Part shown: in pieces, positions 7,903 to 20,560 of the stretch | How positions within the stretch are numbered: position 1 is the first letter of the stretch | How the letters are laid out: every line of letters starts with the position of its first letter | NCBI GenBank assembly: GCA_907163375.1 | Contig: CAJQUW010005572.1 | Span: 1-64,000 of the forward strand | Direction of reading: 5' to 3' | Source: Prostheceraeus crozeri | Lineage: Eukaryota > Platyhelminthes > Polycladida > Euryleptidae | Length of the DNA: 64,000 bases | Program-made: the position numbers and the translations under genes | The notes under the pieces: generated by a model | The model's input: the letters and a program-made list of their open reading frames with translations, nothing else | What the model was told of the DNA's origin: nothing | The model's database searches: none

Positions 7903-10900
7903 ATGTCCAAAATAGAACTCGAGTGTCAAGCCCCTGGATGCAACATCATCATAGACGGTGCTACCGAAGGCATCGCCATCGCACTATTCAACAGTCACCA
8001 AGTTTGCCATACCCCGGGTCATATGGCTATAGCGTCTCCTAGTGCCGCCCCTAAACAGAAGGCTCCAAAAATGGAACGACCTCATCGTCCTCATCTTATG
8101 CCGAATGCTTCTGAAGAGGAGTGGAACAACTTTACTCGTCGTTGGGACCTCTTCCACAAATGCACTGATATGCGGCCTACTGAAATCACAGCTCAGTTAT
8201 TCCAATGCTGCGATGAAGACCTAGGCAACCAGCTCCTGAAGGAAGATCCGACAATCGTCGACGACACTGAGTCTGCTCTCCTTACTGCCATGAAACGCCT
8301 CGCCGTCATTCCTGTAGCTATCAGCGTCCGCAGAGCTGACCTATTGCTCATGAGACAGGATCATGGCGAAAGCATTCGTTCTTTCTATGCAAAAGTCAAA
8401 GGCAAGGCTGCGACCTGCAACTATACTGCTACATGTCGTTGCAGCCCAGCTACAAGCGTAGACTTCACAGATATAATCGTCCGTGATGTCGTTGTTGCCG
8501 GATTATCAGACATCGATATCAAAAATGATGTTCTCGGTTGGGTGCATCTCGACAACGCATCTACACCGGATGTTATTTCCTTTATCGAAGGGAAGGAAAT
8601 GGCACGACATGCTATGACCATTGTTGGATCGACCGCTGCGGTCTCGAGTTTCAAACAGCAAAAGAGGCCCCTGCGACCAACGCAGGATACTGCGCCGACT
8701 GCCAAATGCCCGGAGTGTTCTAGGACCTTCAAGTTGTTTACAGAAGGCCCTCGAGGTTGGAACACGAAACCACACAAATTCTGCCTGGATTGCTGGAAAA
8801 AGACCAAATCGCGCACGCGTAATCGACAGAAGCCACAAGACACCAACAATGGAAAAGATCACATTGCCGATGGAGAGACTGGTGGCCTCGTCATGCACAT
8901 TGGCACCGTAAATGGCTCAGCTCCTCCGTCTCACCAGCAACCGCCCGCCACACTCACAACTGAGAGCAACAATCTAAAAACGTCGATCGAGCTGACTCAT
9001 CATATCTTCACCTCAAACTCTGGATGGATCCGCGCTCGCTCCCTCTCCCACCCGACAGTGCGCCTACGATTAACTACCAAAGACGATGATTATCGCACTT
9101 TCCATGCACACTGTCCTCATATCCAACCAACTTACGTTGAAGTTATCACCGATTCGGGTGCTCAGTCCTGCCTATGGTACAGGAAAGAATTTGAACGCCA
9201 TGGATTTCGACAAGCCGATCTCATCCCTGTCCGATACGCGATGACTGCAGCTAACACCACTCCATTCCAAATCGACGGGGCCATTTTTGTGAGACTCGAT
9301 GGTCGCGATAAGCATGGGAGCTCATACAGTTGCGCAACTATGGTTTACATCAGTCCGGACGCCAACGGCTTTTACCTCTCCCGAGAGGCCATGATCCAAC
9401 TCGGAATAATATCTCATAGTTTTCCTCAGGTGGGGGCTGCTTTGAATGGACGAGTAGCTGCACATAGTTCCTCGCAAACCAACCACAAACCAATTGCCTC
9501 TGGTAACATAAGGTCAGACAATGTCACTTTGTCCCCCTCAAGTCTTGACAGCCCCTGCAGCTGTCCCAAACGCGAGCTACCACCCGGACCTCCGAGAAAC
9601 CTCCCATTCGCCTGTACTCCAGAAAACAATAGCAAAATGAAAGAATGGCTTCTAGAAAGGTATGCATCGTTGACATTTAATACTTGCCCACATCAACTAC
9701 TCCCCAACATGAAAGGTCCACCAATCAAAATTCTGGTGAAACCTAACGCTGTCCCGGTTGTCTCTTTCACCCCCGCTACGATCCCAATCCATTGGCAAGA
9801 ACAAGTTGAACGTGACCTTCTCCGTGATGAGGCTTTAGGAGTCATAGAGCGCGTCCCTCACGGTGAGCCTACGAAATGGTGCCATCGAATGGTCATTACC
9901 AGGAAGCGCGATGGAGGTCCGCGACGCACCGTTGACCTTTCACCCTTGAACAAGCATTGTTGTAGAGAAGCTCACTCGACCAGATCACCATTTCATCTTG
10001 CCAGATCCGTGCCACCGAATACCTGGAAGACAGTAACTGATGCGTGGAATGGATATCACAGCGTGCCGATTCATGCTGAAGATAGACACCTCACTACGTT
10101 TATCACACCGATCGGCCGGTTCCGGTACCAGAGGGCACCACAAGGGTTCTTGCCTAGCGGTGATGGTTACAACCGACGATTTGACGAGATAATTACTGAT
10201 TTCACCCGGAAACAGCGATGTGTGGACGACACAGTCTTTTATGACATTGACCTGCATGATCACTGGTGGAGGACTATACAATTCCTTGAAATAGTCGGCA
10301 ATGCGGGCATCATCCTCAACCCCGAGAAATTTCAATTTGCGAATAAGACCGTAGATTTTGAAGGATTTCGATTGTCTGAGAGTACCGTGGAACCTCTTCC
10401 AAAGTATATTGACGCCATCAAAAGCTTCCCTAAACCATCTTTCATTACCGATATACGATCGTGGTTCGGACTAGTCAACCAAATATCCTGCTACGCTCAG
10501 CTTCGCAACATCATGTCACCTTTCAAGCCACTACTCAGCCCTAAATCTCAATTCACATGGACTGCAGACCTGGACCGCGCTTTCAACGACTCGAAGGACC
10601 AGATTATAGCAGTGATCAAGCAAGGTGTAGCCATTTTTGACATCAATCGTCGCACCTGCCTTAGAACAGATTGGTCAAAATCTGGTATTGGATACTATTT
10701 GAGTCAAAAGCATTGTGCTTGTCTTTCATCATCACCTGGATGTTGTAACAACGGCTGGAAAATCAAGTTAGCTGGATCTCGCTTCTTGTCCTCAACCGAA
10801 AAACGCTACGCACCTGTCGAGGGTGAAATGCTGGCGGTCGCATGGAGTCTCGAGCAGACCAAATATTTCACTCAGGGATGCGATAACCTCCTCGTCGTTA

Positions 10901-12732
10901 CCGACCATAGACCTTTAACGAAACTTCTTGGTGACCGGACCCTAGACGAAATCACCAACACAAGGCTATTCCGCATGAAACAGCGAACTTTACCATGGCG
11001 CTTCGACATCCTACACCAGCCGGGAATCAGTAACCATGTTGCCGATGCCGCTTCCAGACATCCCGTTGACATCGTCCACTATGAATTAGCCAGTGTCGAC
11101 ATGCGTACAGAGAAGGACCTCGAAGAGCTTGAAATGATTGCAGCCATCCAAGGAGATTTCGAGAAACTAAGAGCAGTCACGTGGAATTGTGTGAAAGTTG
11201 AAACCAGGAAAGACTCAACGATGATAGAACTAGCGACCATGCTGGCGAATGGATTTACGGCAAAGAAAGAGGATCTTACATCATCTCTGAGGGAATTTTG
11301 GGAATTCCGTCACAGTCTGTATGAATCGGACGGCGTTATTCTCTACCACGACAGAGTTCTTATCCCTCCAGTCCTCCGAGCCTCCGTATTAGATGTTCTG
11401 CACTCCGCCCACCAAGGCGTTTCTGCGATGACAGCCACAGCACAAGCCACCGTCTTCTGGCCTGGCATAAGTAGAATGATACAAGAGCGTCGTGATAAAT
11501 GCAATAGCTGCAATAGAAACGCCCCATCGAATGCCCGTCTGCCCCCAGCGATGCCGCGACTTCCTACCACTCCCTTCGAAGCCATTTTCGCTGACTACTT
11601 TCAGTTTCGTGGTTGGAACTATCTTGTTATCGGAGACCGCTTGTCGGGATAGACTCAGATATACCGCATCAGGGAAGGAGCAACTGAATCAGGTGCCAGA
11701 GGACTAATAACGTGCCTACGGAAATTCTTCGCCACATTCGGAGTCCCTGAAGAATTATCAACTGACGGAGGACCTCAATTTACCGCAGGAGAAACCAAAG
11801 ACTTCCTCCAACTATGGGGAATACGCCACAGAATATCGTCCGCCTACCACCCACAGTCAAACGGTAGAGCAGAGCTAGCGGTCAAGGCAACTAAACGCCT
11901 CCTGAATGACACTATTGGAGCCAATGGCTGCTTAGACAATGACACTGTCCTTCGAGCCTTGCTTACCCTGCGTAACACACCGGATCCTGATTGCCGCCTT
12001 TCTCCTGCACAAATTCTGTTTGGGCGCCGGCTTCGAGACGCTATGCCTTCAACCCTATCCGTGACCCATGGCCGTGACCATCCTCCATTTCAAGCCCTAT
12101 GGCGAGATGCCTGGGCTGCTAAAGAAGCCGCACTGCGTACCAGATACGCGAAGACGCTGGAAAGCCTCAGTGAGCACTCTTGCCCCCTTCCTCCGCTTCA
12201 CCAGGGTGATCGAGTGTTCCTCCAAAATCAAATTGACATCCATCCAACAAAGTGGGATCGAAGTGGCACCGTAGTGGAGCGTCATGACTATGATCAGTAC
12301 ACTATCAAAGTGGATGGGACTGGTAGATTGACCAACAGAAACAGACGTTATCTAAGGAAATTTGTGCCCCATTCAATGATCGTCAAAGCACCGCTCCTCC
12401 CGTGCATCCAAGATTATCCGGTACATGCTCAGCATTCAACTGAAGCCCAATCATTTAGTGGGTCGCCCTCCTCTCAGACAAATGAGGACACTGGACCACC
12501 GTCAGGCACTCAAGGTGTTACAAAAGTCCAGCTCACATCCCGGTCGCACTCTCTGTCTCCAACCCATCACCTGATGGACCACCGTCCAGAATCCTTCGCC
12601 ATCAACCCATTTACGGCTGACAACGACGAAGTGACTAACTTACCCCATCATCCACGACGATCAAGTCGTAATCGAAAGCAACGACTTGTGCATGACTCAG
12701 CCAGCGGTTCATTCGTTAAACCCCATACCTGA
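7903..12732 (+). pseudogene. Gag-Pol polyprotein with one in-frame TAG in integrase
   Basis: A frame of 1,609 codons from ATG 7903 to TGA 12730-12732 is interrupted only by TAG 11650-11652 (codon 1250). The N-terminus has a C8-x4-C13...H32-x3-H36 finger-like motif; gag ends with a CxxC...CxxC cluster (C269, C272, C294, C297) instead of a CCHC knuckle. The protease motif is DSG at 417. Reverse transcriptase has its first Asp at 713 and VDD at 774-776. RNase H has D923, E975 and D1001. Integrase has an HHCC zinc region (HSAHQG, CNSC), then D1231, D1288 and E1324 (D,D-35-E). The C-terminus has a GPY/F-like module (KWDRSG, YDQYTIKVDGTG) and no chromodomain that I recognise. Gag and pol share one frame, as in Tf1-like elements. 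The TAG falls between the first and second catalytic Asp of integrase, so this copy should not make active integrase unless the stop is read through. Confidence 0.92.
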
Positions 12733-12791
12733 GTAAAAGCGCTTCACCAATATATTTGTTTAGACCTTTTATAGTAAAGACATAAACAAAC

Positions 12792-12802
12792 AGGGAAGGG
12801 GA
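12792..12802 (+). promoter_or_regulatory. Polypurine tract
   Basis: AGGGAAGGGGA directly upstream of the 3' LTR, the expected start site for plus-strand DNA synthesis. Confidence 0.8.
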
Positions 12803-12972
12803 TGAACAATACCCTTATCCTATGTTATTATGCATGCATCTATGTTCGTTGCCATCGTCTGAATGCGTGATTGTATAAACTTATGTAGTAGCGTAAAGCT
12901 TTGTTCCGTTCCAGATTTCGCATTGCTGATGTTCAATAAAGATAAACGGAAGTAACGAGTGGTTTTCCTTTA
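12803..12972 (+). repeat. 3' LTR
   Basis: 170 bp, matching the 5' LTR except at two positions; followed by the right ATAAA target duplication (12973-12977). Confidence 0.92.
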
Positions 12973-12977
12973 ATAAA

Positions 12978-13560
12978 ATCATAAAATTTTCAAACCCATT
13001 CGATAAAAATGAAGTTCATCTCTCAGACTTCTACGACTTCTAAAATAAAAGAACAGTTAACTGAAATACAACTGAATGTAGAGTTACAATGACACTTGAA
13101 TAATATCATATGATCGCCGGCAAAAATCATACATTCATCAATACAGAGGTTACGTGAAGCAATAATGAATGTAATATGTAATCGTCAGCAGAATTTGGAA
13201 TTTAAATCAAAATGAATGCATGCAATGTCTGTCATTAACGCATATGCAATCTGCGAGGCTAGCGAAAGCTTTATTTTACTTGATTTCATAAATAGAATGG
13301 GTAACTAAGCGCAGGACACATCGTTCAGTCAAAAATGGAGGCGACTTTGCTCAATATAGGCATTTGATAATGCGAGTATGTGAGATAATATTTGCCGGAA
13401 ACTCAGGGAAATTGCAACGAAACTGGGTGGATAATAACCTAGACACAGTAACATGCTGGCGAAAATAAGAAGACCAGAGCTATGCAAGTAAGAATAAAAG
13501 ACCAGAGCTATGCAACAGCATACAGAAGTGCTATAATCATAATGAAAGTAAACTCACCTG
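12978..13560. other. No gene recognised
   Basis: AT-rich. Contains a small direct duplication of AAGACCAGAGCTATGCAA near 13470-13515. Confidence 0.35.
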
Positions 13561-13561
13561 A

Positions 13562-13870
13562 TCAGGATCGTTTGCCGCAAACTTCAGTCTTGACGAAAAC
13601 ATTCACGAAATCCACTCTTGATGATCCGTCCACATAATTCACAGAATAGTAGAACAAGGAGATGTTTTGTTTAGACATTGCATTGCAGTTGACTTGAAAA
13701 ATCTGAAAATTTCGCCCTACTAACGATTATAGAGGGCACCTTCGATTGTTAAAACCAGAGCGAGGTCATTCAAACGCATGACACGAAGCCAGTAGATAGG
13801 ACGATGAGTAATAACCTCGAAGGATGCCATCATGGCATCGAACCGGCATTGGTTCCGGACCAAACAGAAT
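13562..13870 (-). other. Two coding-like blocks, function not recognised
   Basis: On the minus strand, block 13702-13562 follows an AAATTTTCAG acceptor and is open for 46 codons to a TGA, beginning IFQVNCNAMSKQNISL and carrying NxS sites. Just upstream, block 13870-13735 has an open frame with good codon quality (FDAMMASFEVITHRPIYWLR) before TAG. The two do not join cleanly with an obvious donor. Local base composition is more balanced than the flanks. I know no family match. They may be exons of an unknown gene or the remains of a repeat. Confidence 0.22.
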
Positions 13871-15729
13871 ACGCCGGATCAAAAGTTACCTGCTTCTGAT
13901 TTGTCTGCTCTAAGCAGTCTTGATTAGGAAAAATATTGCACTGACAGAATGCGTAGAGAATAGAGAAAAATTCCAGAGAACATGAAGTAAAAGAATAGTT
14001 GCATGCACCATGTATTCATCAAGTAGTGGCCCCACGCCTGTTCTCTGCTCATAAAAATGTCACAAACTGTGGAGATGCGCATGATAGGCACATTTGATGT
14101 GAGGTGAAAAAATTAGAGAATGCTGAATGAAGAGGACGGAAAATAAATGGGTCTACGTAGAATATTGAATTCGATCAGAAGACAGATGTTTCGTTGGTTG
14201 GACCTCGTACTGAGAAAGAGCGAGAAGTGTGTCAAGCAAGGCACGAAGATTGAAGTTGCTGACAAGGACTCAATTCTGGCGAAGCAATACGAAGATATGA
14301 GAAGTTGGCTGGGCTTCAAGAAGCTGACGCACCCGTCCAGTCCAGGACATAAAAAGAAGTTGAGTGCGTGAGCGTTGAAAATAGAATGATAGGACGTCAG
14401 CGGATATATAGTAGATGTTTTGAATTGAATTTATATATAGTTACATTATTCTTGCTACTGAGAGTGAATCCTTCGTCTGAGCAGAAAGAAGAAGAATAGT
14501 TTTGACCTTTTGGGAACATCAGTAGTTTGAGGAATTTATTGATGGGGAATTAGAGTGTCAAATATGCAAAGTCGATATCGAAAAACAGTCCACAACAGAG
14601 CATCAAAGCGCGCAGGCTATCTGCATGAATGAATGCGCAAAACATGTAAGATCATTTGAGTATCTTTCGGTTTAGGTCGAATGAATTCGAAAATATTCAA
14701 CAAAATTGAAACTTCTTCATATTCCGGTTACATAGAATAAACCTTTAAGCAGATAATAATACCTATCACAATGCAAAATGCTCATCGCAAAATTGATTTA
14801 GAGGGCACGTTTAAAATGTGCGAAGTTGTTATAAATTTATCCACATGTGCGAATCCCAGTGGCACCAATCTTTGATATCTTTGCTTTTCTACAACAAAAT
14901 TAGACTCATAGGATTGTTGGCAAGGCCATATCGTGTTAGTCACTGAAATGCAGATTCCATCGTGCGAGTTTACTCGTTCAATGTCTTACAAAAGACACCG
15001 CTTTTCCGTCATTCAGAAATTATATTATCAATAGTGAAGACTGCAATCATCAAAATGATTAATATCGATGAAATCAAAGTTGAAATGAACAAACTCAAAA
15101 AATAAAAAAATATGCTTGTCTATTGCCGACCTAAACCGAAAGATTGTCGAATAGTTACATTCGAAAAAATTTAACCGCGTTGATAATTGATATTAGCAAA
15201 AATTCAAAATTGATTAAGCGGTAATCAACTGGCAATGTAATCAAATTTGAAATCGAAATAGTAATATCAACGATATACCACAAGAACAAACATCTTGAAT
15301 GAGGCAATATATCTTCATGTACTTATATTTTGCACAAATCAACAAATCCCATAAAAAGTACATCTTCAAGTAACTTCCAAGGAACTCGTAGGGTTAAAAG
15401 AAACTATTAATACTTCTCAATAAGACTGCAAAAATTTCATAATACCTATTGAAAGAGATATGAAACATTCTTTTGTTATTTAGAAGTTCATCTTTCACAC
15501 ACAATAGTTCTCTCATTTTGGGCTCATCCCTTATGCTGTTGGGTAGGTACAGAGGAAATTGATGTTGATTTTCTTGAAGCTCAGATGTTTAATAGGTAGA
15601 GTTTTAGAACCTTTCTCTCCAGTGATTCAGGCTTCAGGTTGAAATGGGAATTCTTACCTCAAATTGCTAGCCTTTGTCAGTAAGAATTTGATATGCACGG
15701 CGCTTCGGGTTCGACTTATTGATTCAGCA
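13871..15729. other. Mostly unrecognised; one small ORF inside
   Basis: Apart from the 74-codon frame at 14147-14371 nothing was recognised. Confidence 0.3.
14147..14371 (+). CDS. Small basic ORF, 74 codons, hypothetical
   Basis: ATG at 14147 (context aaataaATGG) follows directly on an in-frame TAA, so the frame is closed upstream and this start is the only possible one without splicing. The peptide is basic and partly amphipathic (RRQMFRWLDLVLRKSEKC near residues 11-28; SWLGFKKL near 53-60). There is no signal peptide, membrane segment or family motif I recognise. Base composition is slightly more balanced than its surroundings. It could be a terminal exon of an unseen gene or chance. Confidence 0.18.
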   Translation: MGLRRILNSIRRQMFRWLDLVLRKSEKCVKQGTKIEVADKDSILAKQYEDMRSWLGFKKLTHPSSPGHKKKLSA

Positions 15730-15925
15730 AAAAAGAAGGTTTAACGTCGCTACTCCCCATACTGGGGACTTTGACGGTTCTGACACAGTCAGGCTTTTGG
15801 TCTGGAGCGCAATGACCTTTAAGTCCGGATGCCCTTCATGACGACTTCCAATGACACTTCCGGGGCTCGAGATCTGCAGCGCAAAATTGCTAGGCCAAGC
15901 ACTTGACCACTGTGTCATGGAGACC
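15730..15925 (-). mobile_element. tRNA-headed SINE, family 1, copy A
   Basis: On the minus strand it starts GGTCTCCATGACACAGTGG (A-box region), then a degenerate B box (CGAGCCCC), then a body with AAGGGCATCCGGACTTAAAG, GTCAGAACCGTCAAAG and a short GC hairpin (CCC..GGGG), ending TTAAACCTTC. Three further copies of the same family are at 29549, 45973 and 54327. It is probably mobilised by a LINE and transcribed from the internal Pol III boxes. Confidence 0.85.
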
Positions 15926-16158
15926 ACGATTGATTTAGCAGAGGAGACATTTTTGCACAGCAAGGTATCCTAGTATAACAAGTGAACACCAAAGACCTAC
16001 ACGCATGAATGATTCATGTAGGCATTACTTTCGATTGAAAATATCACCAATTTTCAATTTTCATGCTTTCATCGGCTACTCAGCACTATATCACGTACGA
16101 TCATCACTAATTCATCATATGAATGTTTATAAATTTTAGGAAATATTAGAGAAACAAT

Positions 16159-16328
16159 GATTGATTCATTGAAAGTTTATCCCATGGTTTTTTGTTTACA
16201 CGATTAGGAAGTGACATCTCTCTGGAATTTTGGTGAAACAAGTCGATTGATTCATTGAAAGTTTATCCCATGGTTTTTTGTTTACACGATTAGCAAGTGA
16301 CATCTCTCTGGAATTTTGGTGAAACAAG
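16159..16328. repeat. Tandem duplication, two copies of 85 bp
   Basis: Unit starting GATTGATTCATTGAAAG and ending GAAACAAGTC occurs at 16159-16243 and 16244-16328 with a single difference (TTAGGAAG versus TTAGCAAG). Recent local duplication. Confidence 0.93.
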
Positions 16329-19300
16329 TCGATTGAATATTTAATTCAACTTTTAACTTGATGACTTCACTTTTTCAATTGGGCTACTTATCTTCATTGC
16401 TTTCGTTTTCCCTGATTTTATAAACCTAAATATAACATACGAGAATAGGCAGGTACCGGTGCATCAAATAAAGATCTAATTTATTTTTGATAGACGAATG
16501 AGTTATACATATGTAATATTGAAAATAAATGAAAATGTAGCATGCAAGAAATGTCTAGAATTCAACATACTGCTCAACAGTTCTCAATTTCTTTGCGTGT
16601 AGTCAATAAGTGGCTCTTTTGAATGATTCTCAAGGCGATTACACTCAACTAGCGTAATTGATATTTTCAATAAGGACGGTGAAGTGCGCAAAACAATAAA
16701 CTTTGTCAGCCGGGCCAAGATGCAAAATTCATCCGCCCTGGAACGAGCCTAACATTTGGGAGTCGATGCGCATGTACTCACAAGTTTCCGTATGTTGCAT
16801 TTTACATTTTCATCATTTACAAACCATATATACCAGGATATGGTCATTGTTTTCCTTTCGTGTTATCTAAGAAGTAATTGAAATATATAATCATTTACTA
16901 AGATAACAGCAATAACAACAGGAGCTTGATGTGACGCGGATGATTCAGATTCCGTAGAATTATCCGCAGATGGACTTGTAGTCAATGATGTGTACAACAA
17001 TGATCAATAGTATAACATCTATGCTTCACAACTTTGTGAGAATAGCATCTAGTATGTCAATGAAGCCATCAGAACTGCATTGGCACCAAAAGAAAAATGC
17101 GTTCCTCGAATACGACGCTTCATTCGTAAAAAGCATAATTTTAAGTGAGAGGCGAATTTTGGCGCCTTGTCGGGTACACGTTGTCAAGCCAAAGTTACAA
17201 AACACTGTAAGAAGGTCTCATATTTATTGGGTAACAAGACGTCACATAAGTTCAGCGCTCCACTTCCTCACTGCTTTGTGAATTGTGAATTAAAATTAAC
17301 GCATTAATTGTTTTGTGAACAATACTTTATAATTCTCGAGAATCCCGATTTTCGAGGAAAAGAGTAAATTTGAAGTCTTTAATGCAGGCTAACTTGGCAT
17401 TCCCTTTCTTTTGAATTACATACTTGAAGCTGACGAGCATGAACTGGCTAAATGCAGCGCTACAAAATGTTGACTTTTGCAGAAACCTTGTGTTCAACAT
17501 CTTCTCCTTCTGGCGAAATCCGGCCACCACCAGCACGAGTTTCTGCAGGGAACGAGGCCGAAAATGAGACAGAATGATGTACACGCTATGGCCACCACGA
17601 ATCTGTGTATCTGCCGAGTTCCGTCCTGCTCCTCTTCGTCTGACAGCATCGAGAAAACATAATATAAACATATTTACATATTGTGTAAATCCATTGGGAA
17701 GCAGACAATAGCATTCTCGGTAAAAACCACACTTCCAATATTATGCATCTAGTATGATGCAGTAATCAGAGATAATGAGTCTGGAGCCCTAAGCTTTGTA
17801 CATGGATTGCCTTCAGATCATCTTCAATCAGGCGTTGCTATCAAGCTTTTGAACAGTGATGCATGCGAGGAAAATATTAAATGCATTTAGTTGTATGCAA
17901 AATTTGATCCACACATTGTGTTTGTCGACATTAAGATGCTTTGCTAAGTCTAATGTGCTTAATTTCAGACACAGGTGAATAAACACATGATTACATCACT
18001 TGAAAGCATTTCATGTCAAAAACTATGGCTGTAGACTTAGTGTCTCGATTTATCAGACAAAACGCAAAAAAATCTTGTTTGCTTGACTGCAAACGTCGGT
18101 CAGCTTCACATTGGATTTACAAGTGCTTCCTTTGTCAAGAAGAAGAATTGGCTAGAACTTGACACACTCACCGCTTCGTAGTAGCCATTGGGTGATCATA
18201 ACTTTTTGAAATTTTCATTTTCAGTCTCCGTCTCTGCAGACACTCGCCGGTGCCAGGAGAACTGTTATGAAAGTTCGGTCATTTGAATGCATTTTATACC
18301 CGTATTAGTAACATAATTTCTGATTATCACCGAGACAAAGATGCGTTTTTTCTGCAAATAATAAAATTGATAGAGTTCTTTCACGGTATACTTCACTTCA
18401 TGTTTTAATTACGATGATTTACATCAGAAGCAGCGAAACTTACAATCAGAAGCAGTCAGCAACCATTCAGCATGTAGTTGAATAATTTGAAGAGTATGGT
18501 GCAATTCCATCCCAGTAGATAAATGCAGCTGATATTCAACACAAACAAGTTTTTTCTCTAGTATTATTCAAGGTTCATTGTTACATTTTGTAATCGCAAA
18601 CTGCATTTGATGACTATTGAATCATGTGATCGATTCCTCATTACTCAAAAGATTGATAAAATAGCATCTTGGATAGTCAATATAGTTGATAATGATATAA
18701 TAAAATAATTTGTGACATCATAATTTTTGAAATGAAGACAATTTCATTAAATAAAACTATTTGCTCCATTACTTTCATCTCAAATATTTTAGTATTTTGA
18801 GAGGATATCGTACTAATTTATTTTGATTTTTCTCACAATATGATCAGATCGTGCCGATAATTGTTGACCGAAATGTTTCAAGACAGCCAAAACAATTTTC
18901 ACTGGTTACAGCAATTTTCGTGTCTCTTGAGTAAAGTAATCATATCAAATACAGTGATCAAGTTACTTCGATTCATTTCATTTAATCCATCTAATAGTTT
19001 GTAGCCACTATGCCGTTTAATTCTAAACTTAATTCGTCACGACATCTGTTTATCGTGTCAACATAACCAGATTTCATTTATACATGACCTAGGTCCTGCA
19101 TCACGCATTTCCAGATATGCGCTTCACAACTTGGTTTGTATTCACCTAGACAGAAGTCAAATAAAAGACAAGTTAATGACTTTTTTTACTCGATTCGAAT
19201 CGAACATTTGAGCTGCTCTGATGAAATATCGTTGACATTTTCGGTAAAAATAGGATATTGGCCCTAATGGCTGTCGTAATAGCGGAGACATTGATAACTA

Positions 19301-19614
19301 AGGAAAGCTAAAGAAATCAGTGCGATAATGCTGCGCTTGTAATCTAATAATCCTTGTTTTAAAATCAAGCAATAAATTTCAAATAATCGAGATAAAACAC
19401 ACAAAAATCAAGTGTTAAGATTGATGATCACCTTCGACTGATTTCATGACTATGTAGTGTGCTGAAAATGCCACCTAGTGGCACAAAATCTAAACAACAT
19501 CTTTTGATCATCATCCATCAGCGGATTCTTCAAATCACGAACTGTTGTAAATGTCTGACGAGTGCTGACCTATTTTCTGAACGGGTTTTCAACTGCATCT
19601 CGTGTGCGACCTCA
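16329..19614. other. No gene recognised; one GC-richer patch
   Basis: AT-rich with short frames only. The patch at about 17460-17665 is clearly richer in GC and open in several frames on both strands. One plus frame after a TTTTGCAG (17474-17481) reads a Ser/Pro-rich peptide of about 30 residues ending in TGA. No homology recognised. Confidence 0.3.
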
Positions 19615-19692
19615 TTGGCACTGACACCTGTCCGCAGTTTCATTGGTGAACAGTTGGCACTGACACCTGTCCGCAGTTTCATTGGTGAGCAT
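19615..19692. repeat. Tandem duplication, two copies of 39 bp
   Basis: TTGGCACTGACACCTGTCCG plus the next 19 bases is repeated directly at 19654; a decayed third copy follows (CACTGTCTCCTGTGCG). Confidence 0.9.
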
Positions 19693-19994
19693 TTGTCACT
19701 GTCTCCTGTGCGTCACGGGCAAATACCAGCTGAGTCATTCATCTACAGTATTGGACAGAATGGATGCATTCCCTTATGAAATCTACCAATTTTAGTAACC
19801 TTCTTTGAATTTGGAGAAGAAAACCTTTAAAGACGGTATTAATGATTTCTGAATGTGATACTATTCTTGCAGCACACATCAAAAATATCAAGTGTATGAT
19901 TGATTAGTGAATAGGAATCATGTGCATGTTTTGTACATGCATAGTACAATGCATTAACCAATAATTTGAATGATGACCCCTATTTCGCAGCATG

Positions 19995-20560
19995 GAGTAG
20001 GTGCATACGGCATTGACGTGCAACGACTGTGCGACCCATGTCTTTCGCTCTCATCCGGATAATAGTGCGCATCAATTCCGCAAAAGGCAATGGATTATGT
20101 TTGGACGAACTCCTTATTCAATAGGTTGACTCGGCAATCATTGGACATATTCTCGATTGGATAGATGTCTGGACTTAATTCAAGCAAAGATCAAACATGA
20201 TCAGTTATAATGATGGATACAGGATAACACAGTCTTCATGAGTGGACATATTGTACCGTTATGTTGGAAATGCGCACACCTGAACAGCTGCTTCATCAGC
20301 TTCACGGTCATGATGTCCAAGGAGGCCCACAAATCAAACTGTTCTTTCATCGTCAGTTGACTACATGTTTTGATGGGAAGAATGTGCTCCATGTCATAGC
20401 TTCTGTAGCGTTCCTCACTCATCTTGCGCGGCTTATCGGGATGTTCCCTTAATCGCCGGCTTTATCATGGGTCGGGTGAAGACAGACAATTAAGTTGCAA
20501 AGGATTCATCAGAAAACGTCACTCGACGTCGCCAGTCTTCCTCAGTGAATGCCTCGCACA
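19995..20560 (-). pseudogene. Highly decayed Tc1/mariner transposase relic
   Basis: On the minus strand the pieces, in order, are EEDWRRRVTFSDESF (near 20540-20500), carrying the first catalytic Asp, and LSPDIYPIENMSN (near 20175-20130), carrying the final Glu of the PxxNPIEN motif. Between and around them are many stops and frameshifts. The order and spacing fit a Tc1-like DDE transposase. No inverted ends were seen. This is an old, dead copy. Confidence 0.65.

Larger units (their letters stand above)
7703..12972 (+). mobile_element. Ty3/gypsy LTR retrotransposon, full length, young
   Basis: A 5.27-kb element bounded by 170-bp LTRs and a 5-bp target duplication. Order: LTR, candidate primer site, one gag-pol frame (7903-12732), polypurine tract, LTR. 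The LTRs differ at only two positions that I can see (t/g at 7791 versus 12891, a/c at 7856 versus 12956), so insertion was recent. The order protease, reverse transcriptase, RNase H, integrase is the Ty3/gypsy order. No env-like frame follows pol. One in-frame TAG in integrase is the only coding break seen. It lies left of the last ferroportin exon found, so it may be in a further intron of that gene or in intergenic DNA. Confidence 0.93.

Noticed and set aside
8421-8898. Minus-strand ORFs overlapping gag
   Set aside because: Antisense shadows of the gag-pol frame.
10219-10230. Reverse transcriptase CVDD instead of YxDD as a disabling mutation
   Set aside because: The residue before V is not catalytic and, as I recall, a Cys here is common in this group of metazoan gypsy-like elements; both Asp residues are intact.
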